NCBI RefSeq assembly: GCF_018129025.1
Contig: NZ_JAAEDI010000023.1
Location: 1 to 64,000, forward strand
DNA from: Neoroseomonas terrae
Lineage (GTDB): Bacteria > Pseudomonadota > Alphaproteobacteria > Acetobacterales > Acetobacteraceae
Length of the DNA stretch: 64,000 nucleotides
Direction of reading: 5' to 3'
Each line of letters begins with the position of its first letter. The first letter of the stretch is position 1. A model generated the notes under the pieces. The model ran no database searches. It was given only the letters and a program-made list of their open reading frames with translations, and was not told the DNA's origin. Both the position numbers and the translations under genes were made by a program. This document shows positions 45,061 through 52,552 of the stretch, piece after piece.

Positions 45061-45288
45061 CTAACCGCGGCGGCTTCTGGCGACGACAACTAGGGCCGCG
45101 AAGTCCTCGAATGCTTTGTCCAGCCTCGCTCTCGATCGAAGGATACCGGCGAAGCGAGATTGCGAAACGCCCATCGCCTTGGCTGCTTGGGGCTTCGTCA
45201 TGCCTGACTCCACGAGCTGGGCAGCTCGTCGCTGCCGAGCATCTGCGGTTCGCCAGGTGGATTCCCCGGATTCTTTATGAATTCGCAT
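45061..45288 (-). CDS. Small helix-turn-helix protein
   Basis: 75 residues. The central segment RAAQLVESGMTKPQAAKAMGVSQSRFAGIL is a good helix-turn-helix (MTKPQAAKAMGVSQSRF), so a DNA-binding or resolvase-like role is likely. Convergent with the gene at 44757. Short single-domain HTH proteins of this kind are frequent in integrated elements. No closer family is recognised. Confidence 0.6.
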   Translation of the reverse strand: MRIHKESGESTWRTADARQRRAAQLVESGMTKPQAAKAMGVSQSRFAGILRSRARLDKAFEDFAALVVVARSRRG

Positions 45289-45535
45289 GAGATCGTTTCT
45301 TCGGCCGCTTGTTGGTGTGTCGTATTAAATTTGTTCCAATATCGGATTTTGTCAACGCGCTCGCGCCGCAGCCACGCGAACGCGGTGAACCGTGCCGCCG
45401 GCACCTGCTGACCACGGAGACGTGCACGCTCTTACGTGAATGCAATTGGACCGCAGTTCTGTAAGGGCGCTCACTCAGAAAGCGCCTCACGCGCCACCGT
45501 GCCGGCCTAACCCGCAGCGCTTGCAGGAGATCGTC

Positions 45536-45622
45536 GTGAGCAGTTGTGGCCTTTGGTTGTCGGCGGCCGGGCTCGTCGTTGCTTGGTTGGCTGCATGCGC
45601 GTCAATCTTCCTGACGCTCTGA
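45536..45622 (+). CDS. Tiny membrane peptide
   Basis: 28 residues from GTG 45536 with GCAGGAG eight bases upstream: one hydrophobic helix (GLWLSAAGLVVAWLAACASI). Too short to assign; the ribosome-binding site and similarity of form to other tiny island ORFs are the only support. Confidence 0.35.
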   Translation: MSSCGLWLSAAGLVVAWLAACASIFLTL

Positions 45623-45763
45623 CGGTGCCAACCGCCCCGCTGAGCAGGGCACGCACGCGGTCCCGAGGACGAACAGGCGGCAGGAACCGCAACGTTCAAA
45701 GCGAGTAGATTTCGGGCGCTGAGTGCTTTCCGAACAACCCTCCGACTCGCGCTGCCAGGGATT

Positions 45764-46123
45764 GTGAATGCAGGTGCCGCGCTTGCCATCAAACTGGCCG
45801 CCGATACCGGGCGTTTGGCTGTCTCGATCAGGCTGGTCATGGCGATGGCACAGGGCGATCAGGAGGCCACAGCGCTCGTTCGCGCGATCGAGCAGAAGGC
45901 CGCCGACTTCACCGCGAACCCCGCGAAAGCGAACCGGCTCGGCTACTTCCGCGGGCACGACCTAACCCCCGCAATGAGCGGAGAGACCGCCCGACCCAGC
46001 ATCCATGATGACTACGCTGCGTGGCTTCGGGCCGTGGCCGAGCGCGACCTTGCCGGCCGCGAATATCGGTTCGACAAAGCACCGGAAGCGCCCGGCGGGA
46101 TTCGATTGATACTGCTGCGGTAA
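45764..46123 (+). CDS. Hypothetical protein, possibly 5'-truncated
   Basis: 119 residues from GTG 45764. The N-terminal NAGAALAIKLAADTGRLAVSIRLVMAM is helical, and the C-terminal part contains YFRGHDLTPAMSGETARP and a charged tail. The frame stays open about 120 bp upstream to a TGA and reads like protein (FRALSAFRTTLRLALPGIV) but contains no ATG/GTG/TTG, so either an unusual start is used or the true start was lost. Unknown function. Confidence 0.5.
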   Translation: MNAGAALAIKLAADTGRLAVSIRLVMAMAQGDQEATALVRAIEQKAADFTANPAKANRLGYFRGHDLTPAMSGETARPSIHDDYAAWLRAVAERDLAGREYRFDKAPEAPGGIRLILLR

Positions 46124-46191
46124 GGCCGTCGAGTTATCGCCTTCTGTCCTGTATCGTGCTGCGCGGCCGCACGTGGTCGTCTAGGAACACC

Positions 46192-46458
46192 ATGGAAAAG
46201 ATCGACGCAAAGATCCTCGGCATGGTCTCGGTGACGCTGCTGACGCGGCTCACTGGGCAATTGGAGCGCGAGGGTGTGTTGCCGCGCGGCTGGACTGCGA
46301 CCGAACTGCGCGACATCGCCGCGACCGCCGAGACGAACATCCTCCGCGGCAGCGATCCTGAGTTCCACCACGCCTTTGCGAGGGCACTCCAGCGCATCGC
46401 TCAAGTGTGCCTGCAGCCGGTTCCGGAAGGAAACGCTGAGGCGAAGGAGCCGGCCTAG
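46192..46458 (+). CDS. Hypothetical protein
   Basis: 88 residues from ATG 46192 (AGGAA five bases before). MEKIDAKILGMVSVTLLTRL, then GVLPRGWTATELRDIAATAE and FHHAFARALQRIAQVCLQ: a compact helical protein with no recognised domain. An intrinsic terminator follows at 46538, which supports a real monocistronic gene. Confidence 0.6.
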   Translation: MEKIDAKILGMVSVTLLTRLTGQLEREGVLPRGWTATELRDIAATAETNILRGSDPEFHHAFARALQRIAQVCLQPVPEGNAEAKEPA

Positions 46459-46537
46459 GCAGCCCGGCGATGGTCTGGCAGCCTACCCGGACCGCGCGGT
46501 CACTCGAACCAGGGATCGTGACGGAGAGCACAAACTC

Positions 46538-46568
46538 GCCCGCCGACTTGCGCTCGGCGGGCTTTTTG
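46538..46568 (+). terminator. Intrinsic terminator
   Basis: A perfect 9-bp stem GCCCGCCGA / TCGGCGGGC with a 7-base loop (CTTGCGC) is followed directly by TTTTTG. It ends the transcript of the gene at 46192. Confidence 0.85.
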
Positions 46569-46764
46569 TTGGGCGGTTCGACCGATCTAGCTGCCGCCAC
46601 CGCCCTGCAGTGGCGGCCTCCACTCTGAGAGCCTTTAGGAGGCGCAGTCGGCCCCTTCGCTCCAACATCACCGTCTTTGTGCGTGACTGCCGCGCAACTG
46701 CCCGGCTAACCATCGCTTTCGTGATTAGCTGATCTACGAGACAAAGCGCTGGGGGGCGGGGTGA

Positions 46765-47226
46765 ATGACTGAATTGCGTGACGCATACCATCGCGCGTGC
46801 GTGGAGTTGGAAGTTGCGGCACGCGTACTGCAAGCTGCTGAGGCCAGGTTCCGCACGGCTCAGGCCCGATGCGAGGAGATCGAGAGCGCGCTGGGAATGA
46901 CCAAGCTCAGTACGTGCCCGTTTCCTGAAGTCCCTAAGTCGCGCCTTGTCGCGCCAGACGCCAGGAGCACACGCCCTGGCTTAGCTTTGCTTTCCCTGGT
47001 GGCCAGTGGCACGAGAATACTGCGCCGCCCCCCGGAGTGGAACGCCATGGCGGCCGGCGTACTGATCGCGATGATCCTTTCCGCGGCATACGCAAGTAGC
47101 TTGCGTTGGTCTGAACAGATGTACCAAGAAGCGTTGAACTACGCGCCCTTCGTTGGGGAGGGTGACACTGGTGTTTGGGCCAGTGTCGCCGCGATCTTTG
47201 GCGAAGACACCGCGGAGGCTCAGTAG
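46765..47226 (+). CDS. Hypothetical membrane protein with coiled coil
   Basis: 153 residues. An N-terminal coiled coil (YHRACVELEVAARVLQAAEARFRT ... CEEIESAL, about residues 7-44), a linker, one transmembrane helix (MAAGVLIAMILSAAYA, about residues 94-110) and a short acidic C-terminus. GGGGCGGGGTGA precedes the ATG. No family known; topology suggests a membrane-tethered cytoplasmic coiled coil. Confidence 0.6.
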   Translation: MTELRDAYHRACVELEVAARVLQAAEARFRTAQARCEEIESALGMTKLSTCPFPEVPKSRLVAPDARSTRPGLALLSLVASGTRILRRPPEWNAMAAGVLIAMILSAAYASSLRWSEQMYQEALNYAPFVGEGDTGVWASVAAIFGEDTAEAQ

Positions 47227-47455
47227 CGCTTTCAGTCCGCCTCGGCACCCGCGCGGCCTGTTGGGCGATAAAAGCCGCCCGCCGCGGGAAGCGACGGGCG
47301 GAGGAAGATGGGTGCGAGGTACGATTGCCCTCGGAGGGCAGTGCTAGAACCTCGCCGGACCGCCGGAGTTTCGCAACGACCCAGCCGCGGACCGAGCTTT
47401 TCGTCGGCGGACGCACGCGCCGGCGATCCTTCGGAAGGTCACGGTGATGGAAGCG

Positions 47456-47599
47456 TCAAATGCCGGCCATCTCCGCTAGGGTCGAAGGCTCGTCCTCCGG
47501 TGACGCGACGGTGCCCAGCAACACTGTGCCAGCGATCAACAGCAGCAGGGCCGCTGACGCGAGCAGGGCGGCCAGGGCGATCCCAGGAAATCGCTTCAT
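47456..47599 (-). CDS. Small membrane protein A (paralogue of 50083-50226)
   Basis: 47 residues from ATG 47599: basic start (MKRFPGIA), one transmembrane helix (LAALLASAALLLLIAGTVLL) and an acidic tail (SPEDEPSTLAEM). It aligns end to end with the 47-residue protein at 50083-50226, sharing R, G, AA-LASAAL-LL-AGT and the tail position. The 100 bp upstream are also alike (GATAAC, TTGATCGC, GTGAGCGAA). No known family. Confidence 0.6.
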   Translation of the reverse strand: MKRFPGIALAALLASAALLLLIAGTVLLGTVASPEDEPSTLAEMAGI

Positions 47600-47889
47600 G
47601 GTTGTACGGTGCCGGCAGCGCGAGCTTTGTGAAGGCCCCATTCGCTCACGGAGCGATCAACCCCGTTATCCACCGTTTCATCAACGCAACTCTTTTTCTG
47701 AGGACGCAACCATTACGCGGTGAGGGGCTGCATCACGCAATCAGGCCGCCCGCCAAGCTCCACCGCTGGGCGCTCGGGCGGCGTTGCCGTCTGCCGGCGT
47801 TGTCGACGGGGGCAAGTTCTCCGTCCTTCCCGGCATACCCTCTTTTGTGGGCATCGCGCCGGCCGCTGGCGAGTTAGCATTGCAACACG

Positions 47890-48315
47890 ATGACGACTCC
47901 GAAAGCAGATGAGCCAAAGGCCCTCCGAAAGGCCGATAGGCGCTTGCTTAAGCCGCTCGCGGATTTGCAGGCGAGCGCCGACGCGACGGTCATTCAAGAA
48001 CTGTGGCAGACCATCTTGGAACGTCGTGCGAGCCGTCCGACCGCGTCGCACTCTGCACGCCTCCTTGCCAAGGGACGGACGCGGATGGCGCAGAAGCTGG
48101 GCGAGGAAGTCGTCGAGTGCGCCATCGCGGCTCTGGGGCTTGATCGCCGCGAGACAGTGCTGGAGAGTGCCGACGTGATTTACCACCTCGTCGCGCTATG
48201 GGTCGATTTGGGGATCCAGCCGCAAGAGATCTGGAACGCGTTGACTCAGCGCGGAGATTTGCTCGACGGCCTTCCCGCGAGCGTTGATGCGTCGCATCAC
48301 GCTCGGCACTCTTGA
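47890..48315 (+). CDS. HisE-like phosphoribosyl-ATP pyrophosphatase / MazG-type protein
   Basis: 141 residues. All-alpha NTP pyrophosphohydrolase fold: MAQKLGEEVVECAIAALG (metal EExxE-type motif) and ETVLESADVIYHLVALWVDLG (second ExxD motif), with SHSARLLAKGRTRMAQKLGEE exactly as in HisE. It would hydrolyse phosphoribosyl-ATP, step two of histidine synthesis. No other his genes are present here; the copy in an island suggests either a spare hisE or a nucleotide-cleaning enzyme. The N-terminal 40 residues are extra. Confidence 0.8.
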   Translation: MTTPKADEPKALRKADRRLLKPLADLQASADATVIQELWQTILERRASRPTASHSARLLAKGRTRMAQKLGEEVVECAIAALGLDRRETVLESADVIYHLVALWVDLGIQPQEIWNALTQRGDLLDGLPASVDASHHARHS

Positions 48316-48423
48316 CACCCCTGCTACATCGGTCACCAGCCCGGCAGGCCGGGGCAGATCGTGGGGAAGACGGTGACGGTGAGGGTGGCCGACGGGACAC
48401 CAGCAATTCTATGCTGCGACTAC

Positions 48424-49222
48424 TTAGGCTAGGCCGTAGACTCATAAGCCCTGAGCCGCAGCCGCATTGAGGCGAGTTGGACCATGGCAAGGAAGTTGGC
48501 GGCGAGCTTGTCGTAGCGGGTGGCGACGCGGCGGAAGTGCTTCAGCTTGGAGAAGAATCGTTCGATGAGGTTGCGCTCGCGATAGAGTCGCTTGCTGAAG
48601 CACGGCTTCCAGCGTCGGTTGCTCTTGGGTGGGATGTTGGGCGTGGCGCCCTGGTCCTGGATCAGTCCGCGAATGCGGTCGGCGTCGTAGGCCTTGTCCG
48701 CCAGCACGATTGTGCGCGGGCCGAGGTGGTCAAGCAGCGTATAGGCGATCTGGCCGTCGTGGGTCTGTCCAGCGGTCAGGCCGAGCCGGATCGGGAGGCC
48801 TTGCGCGTCGACGACGACATGGATCTTGGTCGTGAGCCCGCCACGCGATCGACCGAGACAGTGATCTGCACCCCCTTTTTTGCCGTCGCGGCCTGCTGGT
48901 GGGCGCGAACGGAGGTGCTATCGATCATCTGAATGGCGCCGTCGTGAGCGGCAGTGATGGCGTCCATCAGCCGATCCCACACGCCGGCCTTTCGCCATCG
49001 CACGAAGCGGTTGTAACAGGTGGTGCGCGGGCCATAGCGCTCGGGCAGGTCGCGCCACGGCGCACCGGACCGCAGCACCCAGAAGATGCCATTCAGCACA
49101 CGGCGGTCATCGACGCGCGGCACGCCACGAGACTTGTTGGGCAGGAGCGGCTCGATCACGCGCCACTCGAAGTCGGTCAGGTCATATCGGCTCATGCCGA
49201 CGCTGAATCAGACTTCAGCGCG
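48424..49222 (-). mobile_element. IS5-family (IS427-like) insertion sequence
   Basis: About 0.8 kb carrying the split transposase 48429-49195. Imperfect terminal inverted repeats of about 15 bp can be drawn between GTAGACTCATAAGC on the left (overlapping the transposase stop) and the complement of GCTGAATCAGACTTC on the right (49206-49220). The exact ends and target duplication are not resolved; the borders given are approximate. Confidence 0.75.
48429..49195 (-). CDS. IS5-family transposase made by -1 frameshifting
   Basis: Frame 0 starts MSRYDLTDFEWRVIEPLLP, includes RSGAPWRDLPERYG and the first catalytic Asp in IDSTSVRAHQ, and runs into A AAA AAG at 48882-48875 (minus strand), a canonical -1 slippery heptamer. 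The -1 frame continues HCLGRSRGGLTTKIH, VLADKAYDADRIRGL (second Asp) and RNLIERFFSKLKHFRR (Glu), ending YESTA. Together they make a complete DDE transposase of about 255 residues. Frame 0 alone ends at 48776 as a truncated protein. The element is probably functional. Confidence 0.88.
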
Positions 49223-49234
49223 GCGAGAAAGCCG

Positions 49235-49786
49235 CTAGCCGGCGGAGGTGGTTCGTCTGACCGTTTTCATCATCTGAAGGATTGCGTCAGCCGCCTGTTG
49301 TGGGGCGGTTGTTCCAGTGTCGATCCGCATCGCGGGCTGCGGCATGGCCTGCATGCACGCGGCCATCGAAGATCGGAGGTCTCGAAGAATTGCTGGGGAC
49401 CGAAGCTTGCCGAAGGCCATGCGAGTAGGTTCAACGAGCCGGCGTTCCTGCTCGTCCGCCGCCACATCCAACGCTACGAAGATCACTTCACCGTCCACTG
49501 CTTCGACCAGACGCGACACGCGTTCCGGGAAGTCATTGGTCACGGTAGGTTCCGGAGCAAAGGTAAAGATCAACGATTGCCCTGCCTTGGCTGCTGTAGA
49601 AATAGTCTCAATCCAGAAATGCTCTCGCAACTGGATGAACTCTTGCGAGCCGAATGGAAATACGGCTGCAACGGCATCAACAATCAGATGATTATGAAAC
49701 AGCGGCAGGCTGGCGCGCTCGGCAACCAGGCGGGCAATGGTCAGCTTACCCGAGGCAACAGGACCATAGATGAAGAGCAGGCGCAT
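49235..49786 (-). CDS. P-loop nucleotide kinase-like protein
   Basis: 183 residues. Walker A MRLLFIYGPVASGKLTIARLV (GPVASGKLT at residues 8-16), then LFHNHLIVDAV (substrate His/Asp region) and SLIFTFAPEP. It resembles small AAA/shikimate- or chloramphenicol-phosphotransferase-like kinases, often annotated only as ATP-binding protein. The right end of the insertion sequence is 13 bp downstream of its stop. Two palindromes lie upstream (49859-49907). Confidence 0.8.
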   Translation of the reverse strand: MRLLFIYGPVASGKLTIARLVAERASLPLFHNHLIVDAVAAVFPFGSQEFIQLREHFWIETISTAAKAGQSLIFTFAPEPTVTNDFPERVSRLVEAVDGEVIFVALDVAADEQERRLVEPTRMAFGKLRSPAILRDLRSSMAACMQAMPQPAMRIDTGTTAPQQAADAILQMMKTVRRTTSAG

Positions 49787-49858
49787 AGCGCGTTACCCTA
49801 CCTCTTCAGCCCCAAGCATTCCACCACCTCAGTGACCTCTCATTTATGGGTTCACAGC

Positions 49859-49907
49859 CTAGGCGCCGCGCCTAGTCGGCGCGCCTGTTGGACTTAACCT
49901 AGGTTAA
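49859..49907. promoter_or_regulatory. Paired CTAG-containing palindromes
   Basis: CTAGGCGC-C-GCGCCTAG (49859-49875) and TTAACCT-AGGTTAA (49894-49907, a perfect 14-bp palindrome) are 18 bp apart. Both contain CTAG, a tetranucleotide that is rare in most bacterial genomes. They lie 73 bp upstream of the kinase-like gene on its minus strand and before the small plus ORF at 49998. Operator or recombinase site; nature unknown. Confidence 0.45.
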
Positions 49908-49997
49908 TGCGCCGCGCACACAGCGCCGTTACATGGCGCCCGGCACGTTCGCTGGGCGGGTGGGGCCGCAGCCCGACCATTACCCGCGGAGCATGGC

Positions 49998-50072
49998 GTG
50001 CGATTCTGGTTGTACCTCGCCGCAGTCGCCGTGGCGGCATTAGCCGCAGCCGCGTGCGTCCTCCCTTGGTGA
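49998..50072 (+). CDS. Tiny membrane peptide
   Basis: 24 residues from GTG 49998 with GGAG seven bases upstream: RFWLYLAAVAVAALAAAACV and a Pro-Trp end. A single hydrophobic helix. Listed because of its ribosome-binding site and of the pattern of tiny membrane ORFs around it; may be spurious. Confidence 0.3.
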   Translation: MRFWLYLAAVAVAALAAAACVLPW

Positions 50073-50082
50073 GCCGGCACCG

Positions 50083-50226
50083 TTAGGCGCGGACCCACGT
50101 CGCCAGCGGCGTCACATCATCAGCCGAGGCAATCTGATCAAGGATCAGCGTGCCCGCGACCACCAGTAGTATCAGGGCGGCCGATGCAAGCACTGCGGCT
50201 ATCATGAGTCCCGATACGCGCCTCAT
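50083..50226 (-). CDS. Small membrane protein B (paralogue of 47456-47599)
   Basis: 47 residues from ATG 50226: MRRVSGLMIAAVLASAALIL, LVVAGTLILDQ, then an acidic tail (ASADDVTPLATW). It matches small membrane protein A over its whole length (basic start, Gly, AA-LASAAL-LL, AGT, acidic tail), and the upstream regions are also similar (GATAAC, TTGATCGC, GTGAGCGAA, then CACCGCGA). Equal length and conserved upstream DNA make chance unlikely. Confidence 0.6.
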   Translation of the reverse strand: MRRVSGLMIAAVLASAALILLVVAGTLILDQIASADDVTPLATWVRA

Positions 50227-50391
50227 AGGTTCGAGCGTATCCACGCTGCGCCATGATGGAAGCGGTTTTTTCGCTCACAACGCGATCAAATCTGCACGTT
50301 ATCACCCGCTCGGCCTGCAACCCTTCCGAAGGGGTGTAACCAAATCGCGGTGAGCCGTGCAGCGGGGGGCGCCCGCGTTCGTTGCAGCCGG

Positions 50392-50475
50392 ATGCGTCTT
50401 CCGACCGAGGTTTGGCTGCTGGTCTGGTCCGCCGTCATCGCCGCGGTGCTTTGGGCGCCGGTGTGGATGAGGTGA
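50392..50475 (+). CDS. Tiny membrane peptide
   Basis: 27 residues from ATG 50392: MRLPTEVWLLVWSAVIAAVL followed by WAPVWMR. One hydrophobic helix with four Trp. No strong ribosome-binding site is visible. An intrinsic terminator stands 153 bp downstream at 50628. Low confidence. Confidence 0.3.
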   Translation: MRLPTEVWLLVWSAVIAAVLWAPVWMR

Positions 50476-50627
50476 AGGGGCGGAGCAGCCGGGCAAACGT
50501 CGGGTAGGAAGTTCAGGACCGCGGGCGCTGTCGTTGCCGCAACGCAAACATGTGATCCCGCGCCCGGCCGCGCCGGCGTACCCTGGCGATGCCTCCGACG
50601 AGAGGCTAATCCATCTGCCTAGCCCCT

Positions 50628-50660
50628 GCCCGCCGTCAGTCCCCGGCGGGCCTTCTTTTG
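50628..50660 (+). terminator. Intrinsic terminator
   Basis: GCCCGCCG / CGGCGGGC perfect 8-bp stem with an 8-base loop, followed by CTTCTTTTG. Its stem is nearly the same as that of the terminator at 46538. It ends a plus-strand transcript coming from the tiny-ORF region. Confidence 0.7.
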
Positions 50661-50837
50661 TCCTCGCGCTCCCGGTGCCAGACGTGGTTTCCCGGCAACG
50701 ATCCGCTTCCGTACCATGCCGCTGCCTGGCTCAGACCGGGTCGCATCTCAAACTGGCCCGCTGCTGATCCGGCGGTTTTTTTGCGCTCACCGCCCCGCCT
50801 CATCCTTCGCCAGCATCTCAATGAACCGCCGCGGCGC

Positions 50838-51140
50838 TTAATGCGCCGAGCGTGCCACCAGCCTCCGCCGGCATTCCTCCGCGTCGGCTTCATCGGCGAA
50901 GGCCAGGGCGACAGCCCCGCCATTGGCGAGAGCAGCGACGGCCGCTGCCTCCCCCACTTCATCCGGCCAGGTGGCGCCGTCCTCCGGTTCCACCCACAGC
51001 CCGCGCCCGGCGATGGCCCTACAGCCCGGCACGTCCGGCAGCGTCGCGCAGCCCGTCACCAGCACCACCCACGGCGCGGCGCCGCTGGGGAGGCCGTGCA
51101 GGCTGACAACGCCTTCCCGGGGCACCGATAGCCGCGTCAC
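50838..51140 (-). CDS. Phage-like hypothetical protein
   Basis: 100 residues. MTRLSVPREGVVSLHGLPSG, then PWVVLVTGCATLPDVPGCRA and FADEADAEECRRRLVARSAH. Its ATG overlaps the stop of the upstream gene (51137), so it is the last gene of a four-gene minus operon. After its TAA the same frame continues 16 sense codons (APRRFIEMLAKDEAGR) before TGA, which reads like a natural C-terminus, so the gene may have been shortened by a stop mutation. No family recognised. Confidence 0.6.
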   Translation of the reverse strand: MTRLSVPREGVVSLHGLPSGAAPWVVLVTGCATLPDVPGCRAIAGRGLWVEPEDGATWPDEVGEAAAVAALANGGAVALAFADEADAEECRRRLVARSAH

Positions 51141-51448
51141 GGCACCGGCCCCTTCATACCGCCGCCCACCGGGCCGCTGGTGCTGCTGAACATGCCGCCC
51201 CCGCCCGCCGTGATGGCTTGCATCAGCGTCGCCGCCAGTTGCGCGCCCTGGAGCGGGCCGAAGGGCTGGCCGCTCTGGAACCCGCCTCCGCCCGCGAGCA
51301 GCGAGGCCATGATCTGCCGGCGGCGTTCTTCGTTGGGGTCGCCGGCCATCGCACCCACGGCCTCGTTGGTCGGCGACGGCGCGAGCCCCGAAGCCGGCGG
51401 CTTGTGCATGGCGGCGTTGGCATCCCAGATGCCTATCGGTGAGAGCAT
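51137..51448 (-). CDS. Phage-like small Gly-rich protein 1
   Basis: 103 residues from ATG 51448 (GGGAGG upstream; a longer frame to 51505 overlaps the upstream gene). It contains DPNEERRRQIMASLLAGGGG and ends with a Gly/Pro-rich tail. The motif DPN-ERRRQ-MA-LL-GGGG recurs in the next gene, so the two are paralogues. In phages such low-complexity proteins sit in the virion/morphogenesis region. Function unknown. Confidence 0.65.
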   Translation of the reverse strand: MLSPIGIWDANAAMHKPPASGLAPSPTNEAVGAMAGDPNEERRRQIMASLLAGGGGFQSGQPFGPLQGAQLAATLMQAITAGGGGMFSSTSGPVGGGMKGPVP

Positions 51449-51461
51449 GGCGAATCCTCCC

Positions 51462-51758
51462 TCACCAACCTGTCGGGCCTTTGACCAGTGCCTTCGCGCC
51501 GCCATCGGCCGGACTGATCAGGCTGCTAATCAGCGTGCCGGCGAGCATGCCGAGCCCCTGCCCGGCCTGCCCCCACGCTCCGCCTGCACCGCCGCCCCCG
51601 CCTTGGAGCAGGTTCGCCATCATCTGGCGGCGACGCTCGGCGTTCGGGTCGGCCGAGGTCGGCGCGCCAGGTGGCGCCATGGCGGGGGCGGCCAGGGCAT
51701 CCGGCTTCTTCAGCCAGATGGACGGGTCCGCAGGAAAGCCCACAGGCATCGTGGTCAT
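51462..51758 (-). CDS. Phage-like small Gly-rich protein 2
   Basis: 98 residues. Contains DPNAERRRQMMANLLQGGGG and a C-terminal hydrophobic GMLAGTLISSLISPADGG. Paralogue of 51137-51448. Its ATG overlaps the stop of the PAPS-reductase-like gene (ATGA), so it is translationally coupled. Function unknown. Confidence 0.65.
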   Translation of the reverse strand: MTTMPVGFPADPSIWLKKPDALAAPAMAPPGAPTSADPNAERRRQMMANLLQGGGGGAGGAWGQAGQGLGMLAGTLISSLISPADGGAKALVKGPTGW

Positions 51759-52552
51759 GCGTCGGTCCTTTCGAGGATGGCCGCATGTGCGGCCGTGACA
51801 GCATCCACCACGGGCAGGAGGGCGCTTGCGATCGGCGCCAGCCGTTTGCGGTAGTCAGCGAACAGGTCGGGATAGAATTGCCGTAGGTAGGCGGCGCGGC
51901 TTTCGTGCCACCAAGCGGTGCAGCGCGCGCATTCGGGCGACTGCGTCTTGTGATGGTAGAGACGGGCGATCGGCGCACCCACGCTGCGGAGGTAGCGGAA
52001 CACGTCTTCCGCCTTCCACTCGCGCAGCGGCAGCCTTAGCAGCATGCCACCGGGAAGGATGGCGCCGTCATCGGCAGGGAGGCGGGGCAGATCGTCGCGC
52101 CGCGTTCCGCGGAACAGCAGATCCACCCCATCCGCCGCGATGCGCTCCCACAGGGGCAGCATGAGGTTGGCGTAGCAGCAGGCGTAACGCTGCACGATGC
52201 TGCCCGGCCCCGTCCCCGGGGGCTCGCGCCCATTGCCGGGCACCAGGTCGGACGGCGCGCCGTTGCGCTCGATCCAGCCCAGCACGTCGCCTTGCAGATG
52301 CACGAACCGCGGCGCGAAGGCTTTGACGTGGTCCACGATCTCGCGAACCTCGGGCAGCAGGTCGCCCGTGTCGAGGTGATACAGCGTGACGCGATCGAGC
52401 AAGCCCGCCTCGCGCAGCAGATAGACGACAGCAAGGGAATCCTTCCCGCCACTGAACGCCGCGGCTGGCCGTGCTGCTGCTTCAATGGCGGCACGCAGAT
52501 CGGTTCCGATGGGCGGCAACGCCGTTCGAACGAAGGTGTCGGCAGGCGTCAT
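51755..52552 (-). CDS. PAPS-reductase-family protein (N-type ATP pyrophosphatase)
   Basis: 265 residues from ATG 52552 (GGAG nine bases upstream). P-loop AAFSGGKDSLAVVYLL (SGGKDS at 34-39), then LYHLDTGDLLPEV, a Cys pair in QRYACCYANLMLP, RGTRRDDLPRLP and the C-terminal Cys motif SPECARCTAWWHESRAAYL. Such proteins are commonly encoded by phages and integrated elements; sulfate assimilation is unlikely here because no cys genes are present. It may modify sulfur in a nucleic acid or cofactor. First gene of the minus operon down to 50838. Confidence 0.82.
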   Translation of the reverse strand: MTPADTFVRTALPPIGTDLRAAIEAAARPAAAFSGGKDSLAVVYLLREAGLLDRVTLYHLDTGDLLPEVREIVDHVKAFAPRFVHLQGDVLGWIERNGAPSDLVPGNGREPPGTGPGSIVQRYACCYANLMLPLWERIAADGVDLLFRGTRRDDLPRLPADDGAILPGGMLLRLPLREWKAEDVFRYLRSVGAPIARLYHHKTQSPECARCTAWWHESRAAYLRQFYPDLFADYRKRLAPIASALLPVVDAVTAAHAAILERTDA

